DNA of 64,000 nucleotides from Kocuria rosea subsp. polaris (GTDB lineage: Bacteria > Actinomycetota > Actinomycetes > Actinomycetales > Micrococcaceae): contig NZ_LQBK01000002.1 in assembly GCF_001483755.1 (NCBI RefSeq), forward strand, positions 1 through 64,000, given 5' to 3'. The position numbers and the translations under genes were made by a program. Positions 32,045-40,812 of the stretch are shown here, in pieces. Positions within the stretch are counted from its first letter, which is position 1, and each line of letters starts with the position of its first letter. The notes beneath the pieces were generated by a model. That model was not told the origin of the DNA and searched no databases. It saw only the letters and a list, made by a program, of their open reading frames with translations.

Positions 32045-34906
32045 TCAGCGGGTCGCCTCCTCCAGGTGCTCGAGCACGTGCCGGTACGGGTGCCCGGTGG
32101 CCTCCGTCAGGCCCTGCTCGCACGTGCGGTTGAGCGACGCGTAGGCGTCGAAGCGGCGCCCGGTCACCTCACGGGCCTCCGCGGCGGTGGCCGAGGCCGT
32201 GAGCTCGGGGTGCAGCATGCCGCGGTCCCCGGCGTAGCCGCAGCAGCCCCAGTCCGCCGGCACCACCACGTCGCCGCTGATCGCCCGGGCCAGGGTCTCG
32301 AAGGCACCGGTGGCGCCCAGGTGCACGCTCGAGCACGTGGGGTGCAGGGCCATCGACCCGATCGGCCGGCTCACGGTCAGCCGCCCCAGCACCCGGTCCG
32401 CCACGAACTCCACCGCGTCCACGAACCGCAGCGCGTGGTACTCGCTGGACGCCGCCGCCAGCTCGGCCATGGTCTCCAGGCCCTCGGTGCAGGACGCGGC
32501 GTCGCAGACGACCGGCAGCTCGCCCTGGCGGGTCGCGGCCCACAGCCCCGCCAGCGTCCGCTCCGACATCGTGGCGTACCCCGTGGGCAGGCCCTTGGAC
32601 TTCCACGGCGTCCCGCAGCACAGGTTCCCGATGCCCTCGGGGACCGTCACATGCACTCCCGCGCGGTCGCACAGGGCGAGGAACGCCTCGGAGGCGGTCA
32701 GGGCCTCGCCGTCCCCGGACCGGGCGGCCGTGCCGAACATCGCGTTGATGCACGCCGGGAAGAACACGGCCTCCGCGGCCGGGTCCTGCCGCCGCGGACG
32801 GGGCGGGCCGCCGGCGGGCAGTGCGTCCTTGTACTGCGGCACGTGCTCGGCGCCCAGCACGGCCCGGGCCGCGGCGGTCGCGGTGGCCGGCAGCACGGTG
32901 GGCAGGGCCTTGGCGGCGGTCAGGCCGAGGCCCGCCCCCGTCGTCGTCGCCCCCCACGCCCGCGCCGCCGCGCCCCAGCCGGCGTCCGCGACCCGGCTGT
33001 GGTCCTCGGCGCGCAGCCGGCGCACGAGGTCCCCCGTGTTGATCAGCACGGGGCAGGCCGTCACGCACATCCCGTCCACCGCGCAGGTCTGCAGGCCCTC
33101 GTAGTCGTACTCGGTGCGCAGCCGGGCGGCGAGCTCGGCGTCCCCGCGCTCCTCGGCCGCCGCGATCTCCCGGCGGCCCACGATGCGCTGCCGCGGCGTG
33201 AGGGTGAGGTCCTTCGAGGGACAGACCGGCTCGCAGTAGCCGCACTCCACGCACCGGTCCACCTCCTGCTCCACCGTGGGGGCGGTCTTGAGGTCCCGCA
33301 CGTAGACGGCGGGGTCCTCGTTGAGCAGCACGCCCGGGTTCAGCAGCGCGCCCGGGTCCACGAGCCGCTTGAGCGCCACCATGACGCCGTGGAGCTCGTC
33401 CCCGTACTGCCGTCGCACGAACGGCGCCATGTTGCGCCCCGTGCCGTGCTCGGCCTTGAGCGAGCCGTGGTGGTCGAGGACCAGGGCCACCATGTCCTCG
33501 GTGAAGCGCTCGTAGCGGGCCAGCAGGTCCGGGCGGTCGAACTGCTCGTTGAGCATGAAGTGCACGTTGCCGTCCTTGGCGTGCCCGAAGATCACGGAGT
33601 CCCGGTAGCCGTGGGCGTCGAAGAGCTCCGTGAGCTGCTCGCACGTCTCGCCGAGCTCCGCGACGGGGACGACGACGTCCTCGAGCAGCGCGTTCGACCC
33701 GCTCGGCCGGGCCCCCGCCACCGTGGTGTAGAGGCCCTTGCGCACGGTCCACAGCGCGGCGCGCGCGGACCGGTCGTCCGTCAGGGCGGGCGGCGCCGCG
33801 AGGTCCAGGGTGCGGAACAGCTGCGCGGCGCCCGCGGAGAGCTCCTGCTCCTCCTCGCGCGTGCGGCCCTGGTACTCGACGAGCAGCGCGGCGTGGCCGC
33901 GGACGTCGACGTCCAGGATCTGCGCCGGGGCCAGGCCCGTGCGCTGGGAGACCTTCAGGGACGTGGCGTCGAGCAGCTCGACCGTGGCGGAGCGGGCCGC
34001 CACCAGCGCGGGGACGGTCCGGGTGGCCGCGGCGAGGTCCGGGAACACCAGCAGCCCGGTGGCGGCGAACGGCAGGATCTCCACCGTGCGGAAGACGGCC
34101 TCGGCCACGAAGCCCAGGGTGCCCTCGCTGCCGACCATCAGGTGCTCGAGGATCCGCGCCGGCTCGTCGTGGTCCAGGAAGGAGTTGAGGCCGTAGCCCA
34201 TGGTGTTCTTCATCGAGAACTGCCGCTGGACCGTGCGCACCGAGCCGGGGTTGCCGCGCACCCGGTCCCGCAGCCGCAGCAGGCCCTCGTGCAGACCGGG
34301 CTCGAGCTCCCGCAGCCGCCGATCGGCGTCGGGGTCCGCGGTGTCCACCCGGGTTCCGGAGGGCAGGACGAACACCATGGACTCGAGCGTCCGGTACGTG
34401 TTCGCCTCGGTCCCGCACGCCATGCCCGAGGAGTTGTTGGCCACCACGCCGCCGATCGTGCACGCGGCCTCGCTCGCCGGGTCCGGCCCCAGCCGGCGCC
34501 CGTGCGGGGCCAGCCGGGCGTTGACCTGCCGGACCGTGGCCCCCGGCTGGACGCGGACCCGCCGGCCGCCGTCCAGCACCTCGATCTCCCGGAAGTTCCG
34601 GCGGACGTCGACCAGCACCTGGTCCGTCACGGACTGCCCGGACAGCGAGGTCCCGCCGGAGCGGAAGGTCAGGCCCAGGCCGTGGCGGGCCGCCGTCCGG
34701 AAGAGCCCGCCCATGTCCGCGGCCGAGCGCGGGCGCACCACGGCGGCGGGCTGGAGCAGGTAGTGCGAGGCGTCGTGGGCCAGGGCGCGGTGCTCGAGCT
34801 CCGAGGTCACCACTGCGTCGCGGCCGCAGCTGCTCCGGAGCTCCTCCAGCAGCTCCGCGGGAACGGGGGCGGGGTCGGGGGAGCGGCGGGTGCTCGGGGC
34901 GGTCAT
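32045..34906 (-). CDS. FAD/Fe-S D-lactate dehydrogenase-type oxidoreductase
   Basis: A 953-residue fusion. Residues 1-270 form a PCMH FAD-binding domain (FRSGGTSLSGQSVTDQVLV, NNSSGMACG) and 270-540 the FAD oxidase C-terminal domain. Then come two ferredoxin-type [4Fe-4S] motifs (CVECGYCEPVCP near 545 and MCVTACPV near 612) and C-terminal cysteine-rich CCG domains (LCCGTPWKSKG, WGCCGYAGDRG). This architecture matches quinone-linked D-lactate dehydrogenases and glycolate oxidase fusions; D-lactate is the likelier substrate, but this is inferred. ATG 34906 follows AGGAGACCCC. It complements the L-lactate LutABC system at the left edge. Confidence 0.85.
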   Translation of the reverse strand: MTAPSTRRSPDPAPVPAELLEELRSSCGRDAVVTSELEHRALAHDASHYLLQPAAVVRPRSAADMGGLFRTAARHGLGLTFRSGGTSLSGQSVTDQVLVDVRRNFREIEVLDGGRRVRVQPGATVRQVNARLAPHGRRLGPDPASEAACTIGGVVANNSSGMACGTEANTYRTLESMVFVLPSGTRVDTADPDADRRLRELEPGLHEGLLRLRDRVRGNPGSVRTVQRQFSMKNTMGYGLNSFLDHDEPARILEHLMVGSEGTLGFVAEAVFRTVEILPFAATGLLVFPDLAAATRTVPALVAARSATVELLDATSLKVSQRTGLAPAQILDVDVRGHAALLVEYQGRTREEEQELSAGAAQLFRTLDLAAPPALTDDRSARAALWTVRKGLYTTVAGARPSGSNALLEDVVVPVAELGETCEQLTELFDAHGYRDSVIFGHAKDGNVHFMLNEQFDRPDLLARYERFTEDMVALVLDHHGSLKAEHGTGRNMAPFVRRQYGDELHGVMVALKRLVDPGALLNPGVLLNEDPAVYVRDLKTAPTVEQEVDRCVECGYCEPVCPSKDLTLTPRQRIVGRREIAAAEERGDAELAARLRTEYDYEGLQTCAVDGMCVTACPVLINTGDLVRRLRAEDHSRVADAGWGAAARAWGATTTGAGLGLTAAKALPTVLPATATAAARAVLGAEHVPQYKDALPAGGPPRPRRQDPAAEAVFFPACINAMFGTAARSGDGEALTASEAFLALCDRAGVHVTVPEGIGNLCCGTPWKSKGLPTGYATMSERTLAGLWAATRQGELPVVCDAASCTEGLETMAELAAASSEYHALRFVDAVEFVADRVLGRLTVSRPIGSMALHPTCSSVHLGATGAFETLARAISGDVVVPADWGCCGYAGDRGMLHPELTASATAAEAREVTGRRFDAYASLNRTCEQGLTEATGHPYRHVLEHLEEATR

Positions 34907-34964
34907 GGGGTCTCCTGACGGGGAGTCGGTGCGGCCGGTGTGGTCCGTGCCACATCTTATGGTA

Positions 34965-34977
34965 GGACCTCAGGTCC
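34965..34977 (-). promoter_or_regulatory. Palindrome upstream of the D-lactate dehydrogenase gene
   Basis: GGACCTCAGGTCC is a perfect 6+1+6 palindrome about 60 bases before the start codon, next to an A+T-rich CATAAGATG stretch that may hold the -10 box. Such a site would suit a GntR- or TetR-type regulator, none of which is encoded nearby. Confidence 0.4.
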
Positions 34978-35122
34978 GCGCGCGGCTCCCGTCCGGCGGA
35001 ACCGCCCGCGACCACGCCCCCCGCCCCGCACGGGGGCGGGGGGATTGTGGGCGGCGCCGATATGGGGGAAGCTCGGGCCACGGGCCGGAGCGCCCTGGAA
35101 CCGACTCCCGGAGGAGACCACC

Positions 35123-35281
35123 ATGGACCCCATCTGCCCCTCCTGCGGCGGACCCCTGCGCCAGATCCCTGAGGACCAGTGGCCCGAGGGCGGGCCCGTC
35201 CCCGAGGGGACGGTCGAGATGTACCTGTGCGACGAGACCAACCACCGGATCATCGTGGCGGTCCCCGAGATCTCCGGGTGA
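35123..35281 (+). CDS. Small CPSCG zinc-ribbon protein
   Basis: A 52-residue protein with one CPSCG knuckle at the N-terminus (MDPICPSCGGPLRQIP) and a single further cysteine in EMYLCDETNH; a second Cys pair is missing, so His or another ligand would be needed for a zinc site. It is real by its strong ribosome site (GGAGGAGACCACC) and the GTGA overlap with the next gene. No function known; translational coupling suggests a link to the RBBP9-type hydrolase. Confidence 0.65.
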   Translation: MDPICPSCGGPLRQIPEDQWPEGGPVPEGTVEMYLCDETNHRIIVAVPEISG

Positions 35282-35901
35282 ACCGCCCGGAGCCGGACGT
35301 CCGGAGGGTCGTGGTGGTGCACGGCTACGACGCCGCGCCCGACCAGCACTGGTTCCCGTGGCTGCGCGACCGGCTGACCGCCGAGGGCGTGCGGACGGAC
35401 GTCGTGGAGCTCCCGGAGCCGTCCTTCCCGGAGGCCGGGGCGTGGCTGGCCGCCGTGGCGCGCGCGGTGGGGGTGCCGGACCGGCACACCCACCTGGTCG
35501 GTCACAGCCTCGGCTGCGTCACCCTCCTGCGCCACCTCGCCGGCCTGCCCCGGCCCTGGGAGCTGGGCGGGCTGGTGCTCGTGGCCGGCTTCACGGGACC
35601 GCTCGGGTCCGTGCCGCTGCTGGACGGGTTCCTCGCCGAGGACGTGGACGTCTCCGCGGTGCGCGCGCACGCCCGGCGCCGGCTGGTGCTGCGCTCCGAC
35701 GACGACCCGACCGTGCCGGCGGCCGCCACCGAGGCACTCGCCGAGCGCCTCGGCGCCCCCGTGCGGGTGGTGCCCGGGGCCGGGCACTTCTGCGGCTCCG
35801 ACGGCGTCACCCGCCTGCCCGCCGTGCTCGACGCCCTGGTGCCGCGCGGCGGTCCCGGGGCCGCGGCGCGCGCGGAGACCGGGGGCCCGCTCAGTCCGTG
35901 A
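35278..35901 (+). CDS. RBBP9/YdeN-family alpha/beta hydrolase
   Basis: A 207-residue cytoplasmic serine hydrolase. VVVVHGYDAAPDQHWFPWL opens the fold, the nucleophile serine is in LVGHSLGCVTLL (near residue 78), the Asp in LRSDDDPTVP and the catalytic His in GAGHFCG. Substrate unknown. GTG 35278 overlaps the stop of the zinc-ribbon gene, and the 3' end overlaps by 11 bases the convergent phosphoesterase gene. Confidence 0.87.
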   Translation: MNRPEPDVRRVVVVHGYDAAPDQHWFPWLRDRLTAEGVRTDVVELPEPSFPEAGAWLAAVARAVGVPDRHTHLVGHSLGCVTLLRHLAGLPRPWELGGLVLVAGFTGPLGSVPLLDGFLAEDVDVSAVRAHARRRLVLRSDDDPTVPAAATEALAERLGAPVRVVPGAGHFCGSDGVTRLPAVLDALVPRGGPGAAARAETGGPLSP

Positions 35902-36814
35902 GCGTCAGCAGCACGGCCTCCGGCGGGCAGAACAGCCGGATCGGGGCGAAGCGGGACGTGCCCAGCCCCGCCGAGACGTTGACCGGCACCCCGCCCTGGG
36001 TGATGAGCCCCTTGCAGCGCTCCGGCTCGAGGTCGCAGTTGCTGACCAGCGCCCGCCCGCCCGGCAGGCAGACCTGCCCGCCGTGCGTGTGCCCCGCCAG
36101 CACCAGCTGCGCGCCGTCCGCCGCGAAGCGGTCCAGGGTCCGCAGGTAGGGGGCGTGGGCCACCCCGAGGCGCAGGTCCGCCGTCGCGGGGTCCCCGAAG
36201 CCGGGGTGCCGGTCGTAGCCCAGGTGCGGGTCGTCCACCCCGGAGAGGTCCAGGGTCAGGCCCGCGACCTCCATCCGCGCGGCGCGGTTGATCAGCGGCG
36301 TCCAGCCGGCGGCGTCGAACGCGTCGTGCATGTCCTGGGTGGGCAGCCGGGGCGCCTCGTCCCGCCCCTCCCCGGAGGTGTCGCGCCACAGGTAGCGGAA
36401 CGGGTTCTTGGGCCGCGGCGCGAAGTAGCAGTTGGACCCGGGAACGTAGGCCCCGGGGAAGCGGAACAGCGGCTCGAGGACGTCCAGCAGCCACGGCAGG
36501 GCCCCGGGGTGGGAGAGGTTGTCCCCGGTGTCCACCACGAGGTCCGGCTCCAGGTCCGCGAGCGAGTGCACGAACCGGCGCACCGCGCGCTGGCCCGGCC
36601 ACACGTGCAGGTCGGACAGGTGCAGGATCCGCAGCGGCGCGCTGCCCTGGGGCAGCAGCCGGAGCCGCTCCGTGCGCAGCTGGAAGCGGCGGCGTTCGAC
36701 GACGACGCCCCACGCGCCGAGGCCCGCCGCCGTGGCGGCACCGGCGGCCGTCACGGCGGCGGCGGTCCGCAGGGCGGGCGCGGGCGTGCTCCGGGGGGTG
36801 TGCACGGGATCCAT
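35891..36814 (-). CDS. Membrane-anchored metallophosphoesterase
   Basis: A 307-residue calcineurin-like phosphoesterase. An N-terminal Ala-rich membrane segment (residues 14-35) is followed by the metal motifs LHLSDLHVWP, DTGDNLSHPGA, GSNCYF (in place of GNH), AHAPYL and GHTHGGQVCLP. Enzymes of this subgroup act on phosphodiesters, including UDP-diacylglucosamine-like lipids, but the substrate is not known. ATG 36814 is 15 bases after the stop of the class A PBP gene, which is common in actinobacteria and suggests co-expression with cell-wall synthesis. Confidence 0.87.
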   Translation of the reverse strand: MDPVHTPRSTPAPALRTAAAVTAAGAATAAGLGAWGVVVERRRFQLRTERLRLLPQGSAPLRILHLSDLHVWPGQRAVRRFVHSLADLEPDLVVDTGDNLSHPGALPWLLDVLEPLFRFPGAYVPGSNCYFAPRPKNPFRYLWRDTSGEGRDEAPRLPTQDMHDAFDAAGWTPLINRAARMEVAGLTLDLSGVDDPHLGYDRHPGFGDPATADLRLGVAHAPYLRTLDRFAADGAQLVLAGHTHGGQVCLPGGRALVSNCDLEPERCKGLITQGGVPVNVSAGLGTSRFAPIRLFCPPEAVLLTLTD

Positions 36815-36828
36815 CGACGCTGCCGGGA

Positions 36829-38985
36829 TCAGCCGGGCTCCGAGGTGCCGTTGCGGCCCTCGAGCACGTCGTCGTCGGGCTCCTCGAACTTGTCCGTGTC
36901 GTAGTCCCGCGCCACCTCGCGCATGAACCGCTGCCACTGGCCGCCGGCGTAGGTGGAGCCGTCCACCCAGTCGTCGCCCTCGGTGCGCTCGCCGCCGATG
37001 GACAGCCCGTTCAGGGACCGGGAGCCGAACTCGTAGTTGCCGACCCACGACGCGGTGGCCAGGCCCTGGGTGTAGCCCACCATCCAGGTCTGGGTCGAGT
37101 TGTCCGTGGTGCCCGTCTTGGCCGCGGAGGCGCCCGGCAGGCCGATCTCCCGCTGCCAGCCCGAGCCGCGGATCAGGGTCTGGTTGAGCGCGAAGTTCAC
37201 GCCGTCGGCCACGTCCTCGCTGATGACGCGCTCGCAGGACGTCTCGGGGATGTCGTACTCCTTGCCCGTGTAGTCCACGACCCGCTCGAGGGCGCGCGGC
37301 TCGCACATCTCGCCGCGGTTGGCGAACGCGGAGTAGGCCCGGGCCATGGTCATCGGGGAGATGTCCACGGAACCGCCCAGCAGGGACGCCAGGACCGTGG
37401 TGTCCACGGGCTCGCCGTTCTTGCCGTTGACGATGCCCAGCGACTCGGAGATCTCGCCGATGTCGCACAGGTCGAGGTCCTCCGCCATCGCGTAGATCGC
37501 GGTGTTGATCGAGTTGTACAGGCCGAAGTCGGCCTCCATCTCCCGGGTGTAGCCGGGCTCCGCGTTCTGGATCTCGAAGCCCTCGCCGTTGTTGCCGGGC
37601 TCGATCTTGTAGCCGCGCTCCAGGCAGGACGCGTCCCACCGGTGGTCGGCGGGCCACTTGGTCCGGGTGGCGTCGATCTCGTCCTCGGCGCCGTTGCCGG
37701 CGTCGAGCCAGGCAGCGTAGGTCAGCGGCTTGTACGTCGAGCCGACCTGGAAGCCGCCGGCCCCGCCCATCCACGAGTCCACGTTGAAGTTGTACGTGGT
37801 GTTGGAGTCGCCCTCCGCCGTGGAGTAGTAGGTGTTCTGCGCCATCGCCACGATGTCCCCGTTGGAGGGCTCGAGGGAGACGAGCGCGGTGGAGACGTTG
37901 TCCGGGTTGTCGTCCCGGGGCTGGGTCTCGTTGACCGCCTCCTGGGCCGCGCGCTGGGCCTCGATGTCGAGCGTGGTGGTGATGGTGAGCCCGCCGAGCT
38001 GCAGGGTCTTGAGCCGCTCCTCGGGGGTCTCGCCGAACGCCGAGTCCTGGAGGATGGAGTTCTCCACGTAGTCGCAGAAGTAGGGGGCGATCTCGGCGGC
38101 CGTGCACCCGGAGTTCGTGGGATTGAGGTCCACCTCGATCGGCTCGGCGGCCGCGGCCGCGTGCTCCTCCGGGGTGATCGCGCCGGTGGTGAGCATCGTG
38201 TCCAGCACGATGTTGCGCCGCTCCGTGGCGGCCTCCGGGTTCGCGGCGGGGTCGTAGTAGTTGGGGGACTGCACCATTCCGGCCAGCACGGCGGACTGGG
38301 CGATGCTCAGCTCGGACGCGGGGATGCCCCAGTAGTACTGGGCCGCCGCCTCCACGCCGTAGTTCTGCCCGCCGAAGAGCACCATGTTGAGGTAGCCCTC
38401 GAGGATCTGGTCCTTGCTCAGCTCCTGCTCCATGGACAGGGCGAGCTTGATCTCCTTGATCTTGTCCGTGTAGCCCTTGTCGGCGCCGATGGTCGTGGCC
38501 TCCTCACCGGCCCGCACCTGCGAGTCGATGAGCAGGTTGTTCACGTACTGCTGCGTGATGGTCGACGCGCCCTGGCGGGCGTCCGGGCGGATGATGTTGT
38601 TGCCCAGGGCGCGCAGTATGCCGCCGAGGTCCACGCCGCCGTGCTCGTAGAAGTCGCGGTCCTCGATGGCGAGGATCGCGGCCTCCATGTGCGGGGAGAT
38701 CTCGTCCAGGCTCACGGGGGTGCGGTTCTGCGCGTAGAACGTGGCGATCTCCGTCCCGTCCCGGGACACCACGGTGGAGGCGCGCGACATCGGCCCCGCC
38801 TCCATCTGGGCCGGGAGGTCCTTGAACCACCCGATGGAGGCGTTCGCGGCGAGGCCCGTGGCGGCTGCGGGGGGGACCAGGAGACCGGCGGCCACGATGC
38901 CGGCAACGATGCTCGTGGCGATGAACGCGACGACGTTGCCCAGGGCCGACGGTGCCTGCGCGGCAGGGTACTTGCGGGAAGCCAT
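36829..38985 (-). CDS. Class A penicillin-binding protein (PonA type)
   Basis: A 718-residue bifunctional peptidoglycan synthase. A membrane anchor lies at residues 15-45. The GT51 glycosyltransferase domain (about 60-240) has EDRDFYEHGGVDLGGILRAL with the catalytic Glu and ITQQYVNNLL. The transpeptidase domain has the motifs STYK (near residue 415), SIN and KTGTTDNS. It polymerises and crosslinks glycan outside the membrane. The start ATG 38985 is favoured because MASRKYPAAQ is followed directly by the anchor. Together with the phosphoesterase gene it forms a two-gene operon. Confidence 0.95.
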   Translation of the reverse strand: MASRKYPAAQAPSALGNVVAFIATSIVAGIVAAGLLVPPAAATGLAANASIGWFKDLPAQMEAGPMSRASTVVSRDGTEIATFYAQNRTPVSLDEISPHMEAAILAIEDRDFYEHGGVDLGGILRALGNNIIRPDARQGASTITQQYVNNLLIDSQVRAGEEATTIGADKGYTDKIKEIKLALSMEQELSKDQILEGYLNMVLFGGQNYGVEAAAQYYWGIPASELSIAQSAVLAGMVQSPNYYDPAANPEAATERRNIVLDTMLTTGAITPEEHAAAAAEPIEVDLNPTNSGCTAAEIAPYFCDYVENSILQDSAFGETPEERLKTLQLGGLTITTTLDIEAQRAAQEAVNETQPRDDNPDNVSTALVSLEPSNGDIVAMAQNTYYSTAEGDSNTTYNFNVDSWMGGAGGFQVGSTYKPLTYAAWLDAGNGAEDEIDATRTKWPADHRWDASCLERGYKIEPGNNGEGFEIQNAEPGYTREMEADFGLYNSINTAIYAMAEDLDLCDIGEISESLGIVNGKNGEPVDTTVLASLLGGSVDISPMTMARAYSAFANRGEMCEPRALERVVDYTGKEYDIPETSCERVISEDVADGVNFALNQTLIRGSGWQREIGLPGASAAKTGTTDNSTQTWMVGYTQGLATASWVGNYEFGSRSLNGLSIGGERTEGDDWVDGSTYAGGQWQRFMREVARDYDTDKFEEPDDDVLEGRNGTSEPG

Positions 38986-39076
38986 TCGGACAGTCTACAA
39001 GCGCGAACCCGGCCGCGGCCTGTGTGCCGCCCGTCACGGCGGAGCGCGTCCGGGCGTTCGTGGCTACGCTGGGGCC

Positions 39077-39271
39077 ATGACTACCTGGGAATACGCCACC
39101 GTGCCGCTCATGATCCACGCCACCAAGCAGATCCTCGACAACTGGGGCGACGACGGGTGGGAGCTCGTCACCGTGCTGCCCGGCTCCACCCCCGCCGACG
39201 TCCCGGCCGGCAACGTGAACGCGCCCGTCCAGACCAACCCCATCGCCTACTTCAAGCGCCCCAAGGGCTGA
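39077..39271 (+). CDS. Small DUF4177-like protein
   Basis: A 64-residue protein, MTTWEYATVPLMIHATKQIL, with DNWGDDGWELVTVLPG, the pattern of DUF4177-type small proteins. It lies just before ridA as in other actinobacteria. No reaction is known. The start codon is weakly supported by GCTGGGGCC. Confidence 0.75.
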   Translation: MTTWEYATVPLMIHATKQILDNWGDDGWELVTVLPGSTPADVPAGNVNAPVQTNPIAYFKRPKG

Positions 39272-39312
39272 CGGCCCGACGCCGCCGCCCCCGAGAACCC
39301 CGGAGGACTTCC

Positions 39313-39798
39313 ATGCGCAACGGCTCCGCCGTCGAAACCCGCATCGCCGAGCTCGGCCTCGAGCTCCCGGCGGTCGCGGCCCCCGTGGCCGCCTACGTGC
39401 CCGCCGTGGTCACCGGCTCGTGGGTGCACACCTCGGGCCAGCTGCCCTTCGTGGACGGGCAGCTGCCCGCCACCGGCAAGGTGTCCGCGTCCGGGGCGGC
39501 GGGCACCGTCTCCCCGGAGGACGCCCACGAGCTCGCGGCCCGCGCCGCCCTCAACGCCGTGGCCGCGGTCAAGGAGGCCGTCGGGGACCTGGACCGGGTG
39601 GTCCGGGTCGTCAAGGTCGTGGGCTTCGTCGCCTCCGACCCCGGCTTCACCGGCCAGCCCGGCGTGATCAACGGCGCCTCGGAGCTGCTGGGCCGGATCT
39701 TCGGCGACGCGGGGGTGCACGCCCGCTCCGCGGTGGGCGTGGCGGTCCTGCCGCTCGACGCGCCGGTCGAGGTGGAGCTCGTTGCCGAGTTCCGCTGA
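39313..39798 (+). CDS. RidA/YjgF-family protein
   Basis: A 161-residue member of the RidA family, which includes imine/enamine deaminases that clear reactive 2-aminoacrylate. Conserved segments: VTGSWVHTSGQLPF, AARAALNAVAAVKEAVGDLDRVVRVVK and FGDAGVHARSAVGVAVLPLDAPVEVE. The catalytic Arg of true RidA lies in this R-SAVGV-LP segment (ARSAVGV). ATG 39313 follows GGAGGACTTCC. The 3' end overlaps the Nudix gene by 17 bases. Confidence 0.9.
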   Translation: MRNGSAVETRIAELGLELPAVAAPVAAYVPAVVTGSWVHTSGQLPFVDGQLPATGKVSASGAAGTVSPEDAHELAARAALNAVAAVKEAVGDLDRVVRVVKVVGFVASDPGFTGQPGVINGASELLGRIFGDAGVHARSAVGVAVLPLDAPVEVELVAEFR

Positions 39799-40708
39799 AC
39801 CGCCGGTCCCGTCCCCGCGGACGGGGCGCCTGCCCGTGGTGCGCTGGTTCGAGATCCCGGAGGGCCAGCGCGAGGCCGCGCAGGCGTGGCTCGAGCGCGG
39901 CGCCGGCATCCCGGGCAGCGCCCCCTCGCCGGCCGCCGCCGTGGTGTTCGTGCGGGACGGCGAGCACGGCGTGGAGACCTACCTCACCTACCGGCCGGGC
40001 AACTCCCCGCTCGGCACCGTGGGCTTCCCCGGCGGCACCCTCGAGTCCCACGACGACGACCCCCTCGACTGGGCGGGCCCCAGCCCCTCGGACTGGGCGC
40101 GCAAGCTCGGCATGGAGGGCGACCTCGGCCGGGCCCGGCGCGCGGTGGTGGCCGCGGTCCGCAAGGCCTTCGAGGAGGCCGGCGTGCTGCTCGCGGGGGC
40201 GGACTCGATGAGCACCGTCGAGTCGGTGGAGGGCGCCGAGTGGATGCGCTCCCGGGAGGCGCTCGCGGTGGGGGACGTGTCCCTCGCCCAGGTGCTGGGA
40301 CGGCGCCGCCTGGTGCTGCGCTCCGACCTGCTCAAGCCCCTCGCGCACTGGGTCACCTCCGACTTCGCCCACCGCCGCTACGACATCCACTACTTCACCG
40401 CGGTGGTCCCCGACGGGCAGGCCCCGACCGTGCTGGAGTCCAAGGGCGTCTGGGGCCGGTGGGTGGACGCCGCCCAGGCCGTGGCCGACCCCCAGGGCAG
40501 CTGGCTCGGGGACCTCGTGGGGCGGCAGGACACCGTGGGCCGCACGATCGACGACCTCTCCTCGCCGGGCGTCCAGTGCATGCTCGAGTCCGTCGCCGAG
40601 TGCTCCTCGGCGATCGCCTTCCTCGCCAAGAAGCGGGCCGTGGTGGCCCGCAACCCGGTGCTCGAGGTGCACGAGGGCCGGCCCGTGCTGCGCCTCGACC
40701 TCTCCTGA
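39782..40708 (+). CDS. Nudix hydrolase with split Nudix box (NUDT19-like)
   Basis: A 308-residue protein. GFPGGTLE opens the Nudix motif, but about 38 residues are inserted before the catalytic helix AAVRKAFEEAGVLL, and the usual REUxEE reads RKAFEE. This split box is seen in RP2/NUDT19-type CoA or acyl-CoA diphosphatases. The start is uncertain: TTG 39782, which overlaps ridA and has GGTGGAG upstream, or GTG 39836. A strong bidirectional hairpin ends the operon. Confidence 0.82.
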   Translation: MPSSAEPPVPSPRTGRLPVVRWFEIPEGQREAAQAWLERGAGIPGSAPSPAAAVVFVRDGEHGVETYLTYRPGNSPLGTVGFPGGTLESHDDDPLDWAGPSPSDWARKLGMEGDLGRARRAVVAAVRKAFEEAGVLLAGADSMSTVESVEGAEWMRSREALAVGDVSLAQVLGRRRLVLRSDLLKPLAHWVTSDFAHRRYDIHYFTAVVPDGQAPTVLESKGVWGRWVDAAQAVADPQGSWLGDLVGRQDTVGRTIDDLSSPGVQCMLESVAECSSAIAFLAKKRAVVARNPVLEVHEGRPVLRLDLS

Positions 40709-40755
40709 GGCCTCGTCCCGGCCGCCCCGGTCCGCCCGCCGTGACCCGGACCGGG

Positions 40756-40803
40756 CACGGCAGCGGCCCGGTCACCCGCGAGGGCGACCGGGCCGCTGCC
40801 GTG
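40756..40803. terminator. Bidirectional terminator hairpin
   Basis: A perfect 18 bp stem (CACGGCAGCGGCCCGGTC and its complement) with a 12-base loop, between the convergent Nudix and crp genes. It can stop transcription from both sides. Confidence 0.85.
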
Positions 40804-40812
40804 GGGCGGGGC

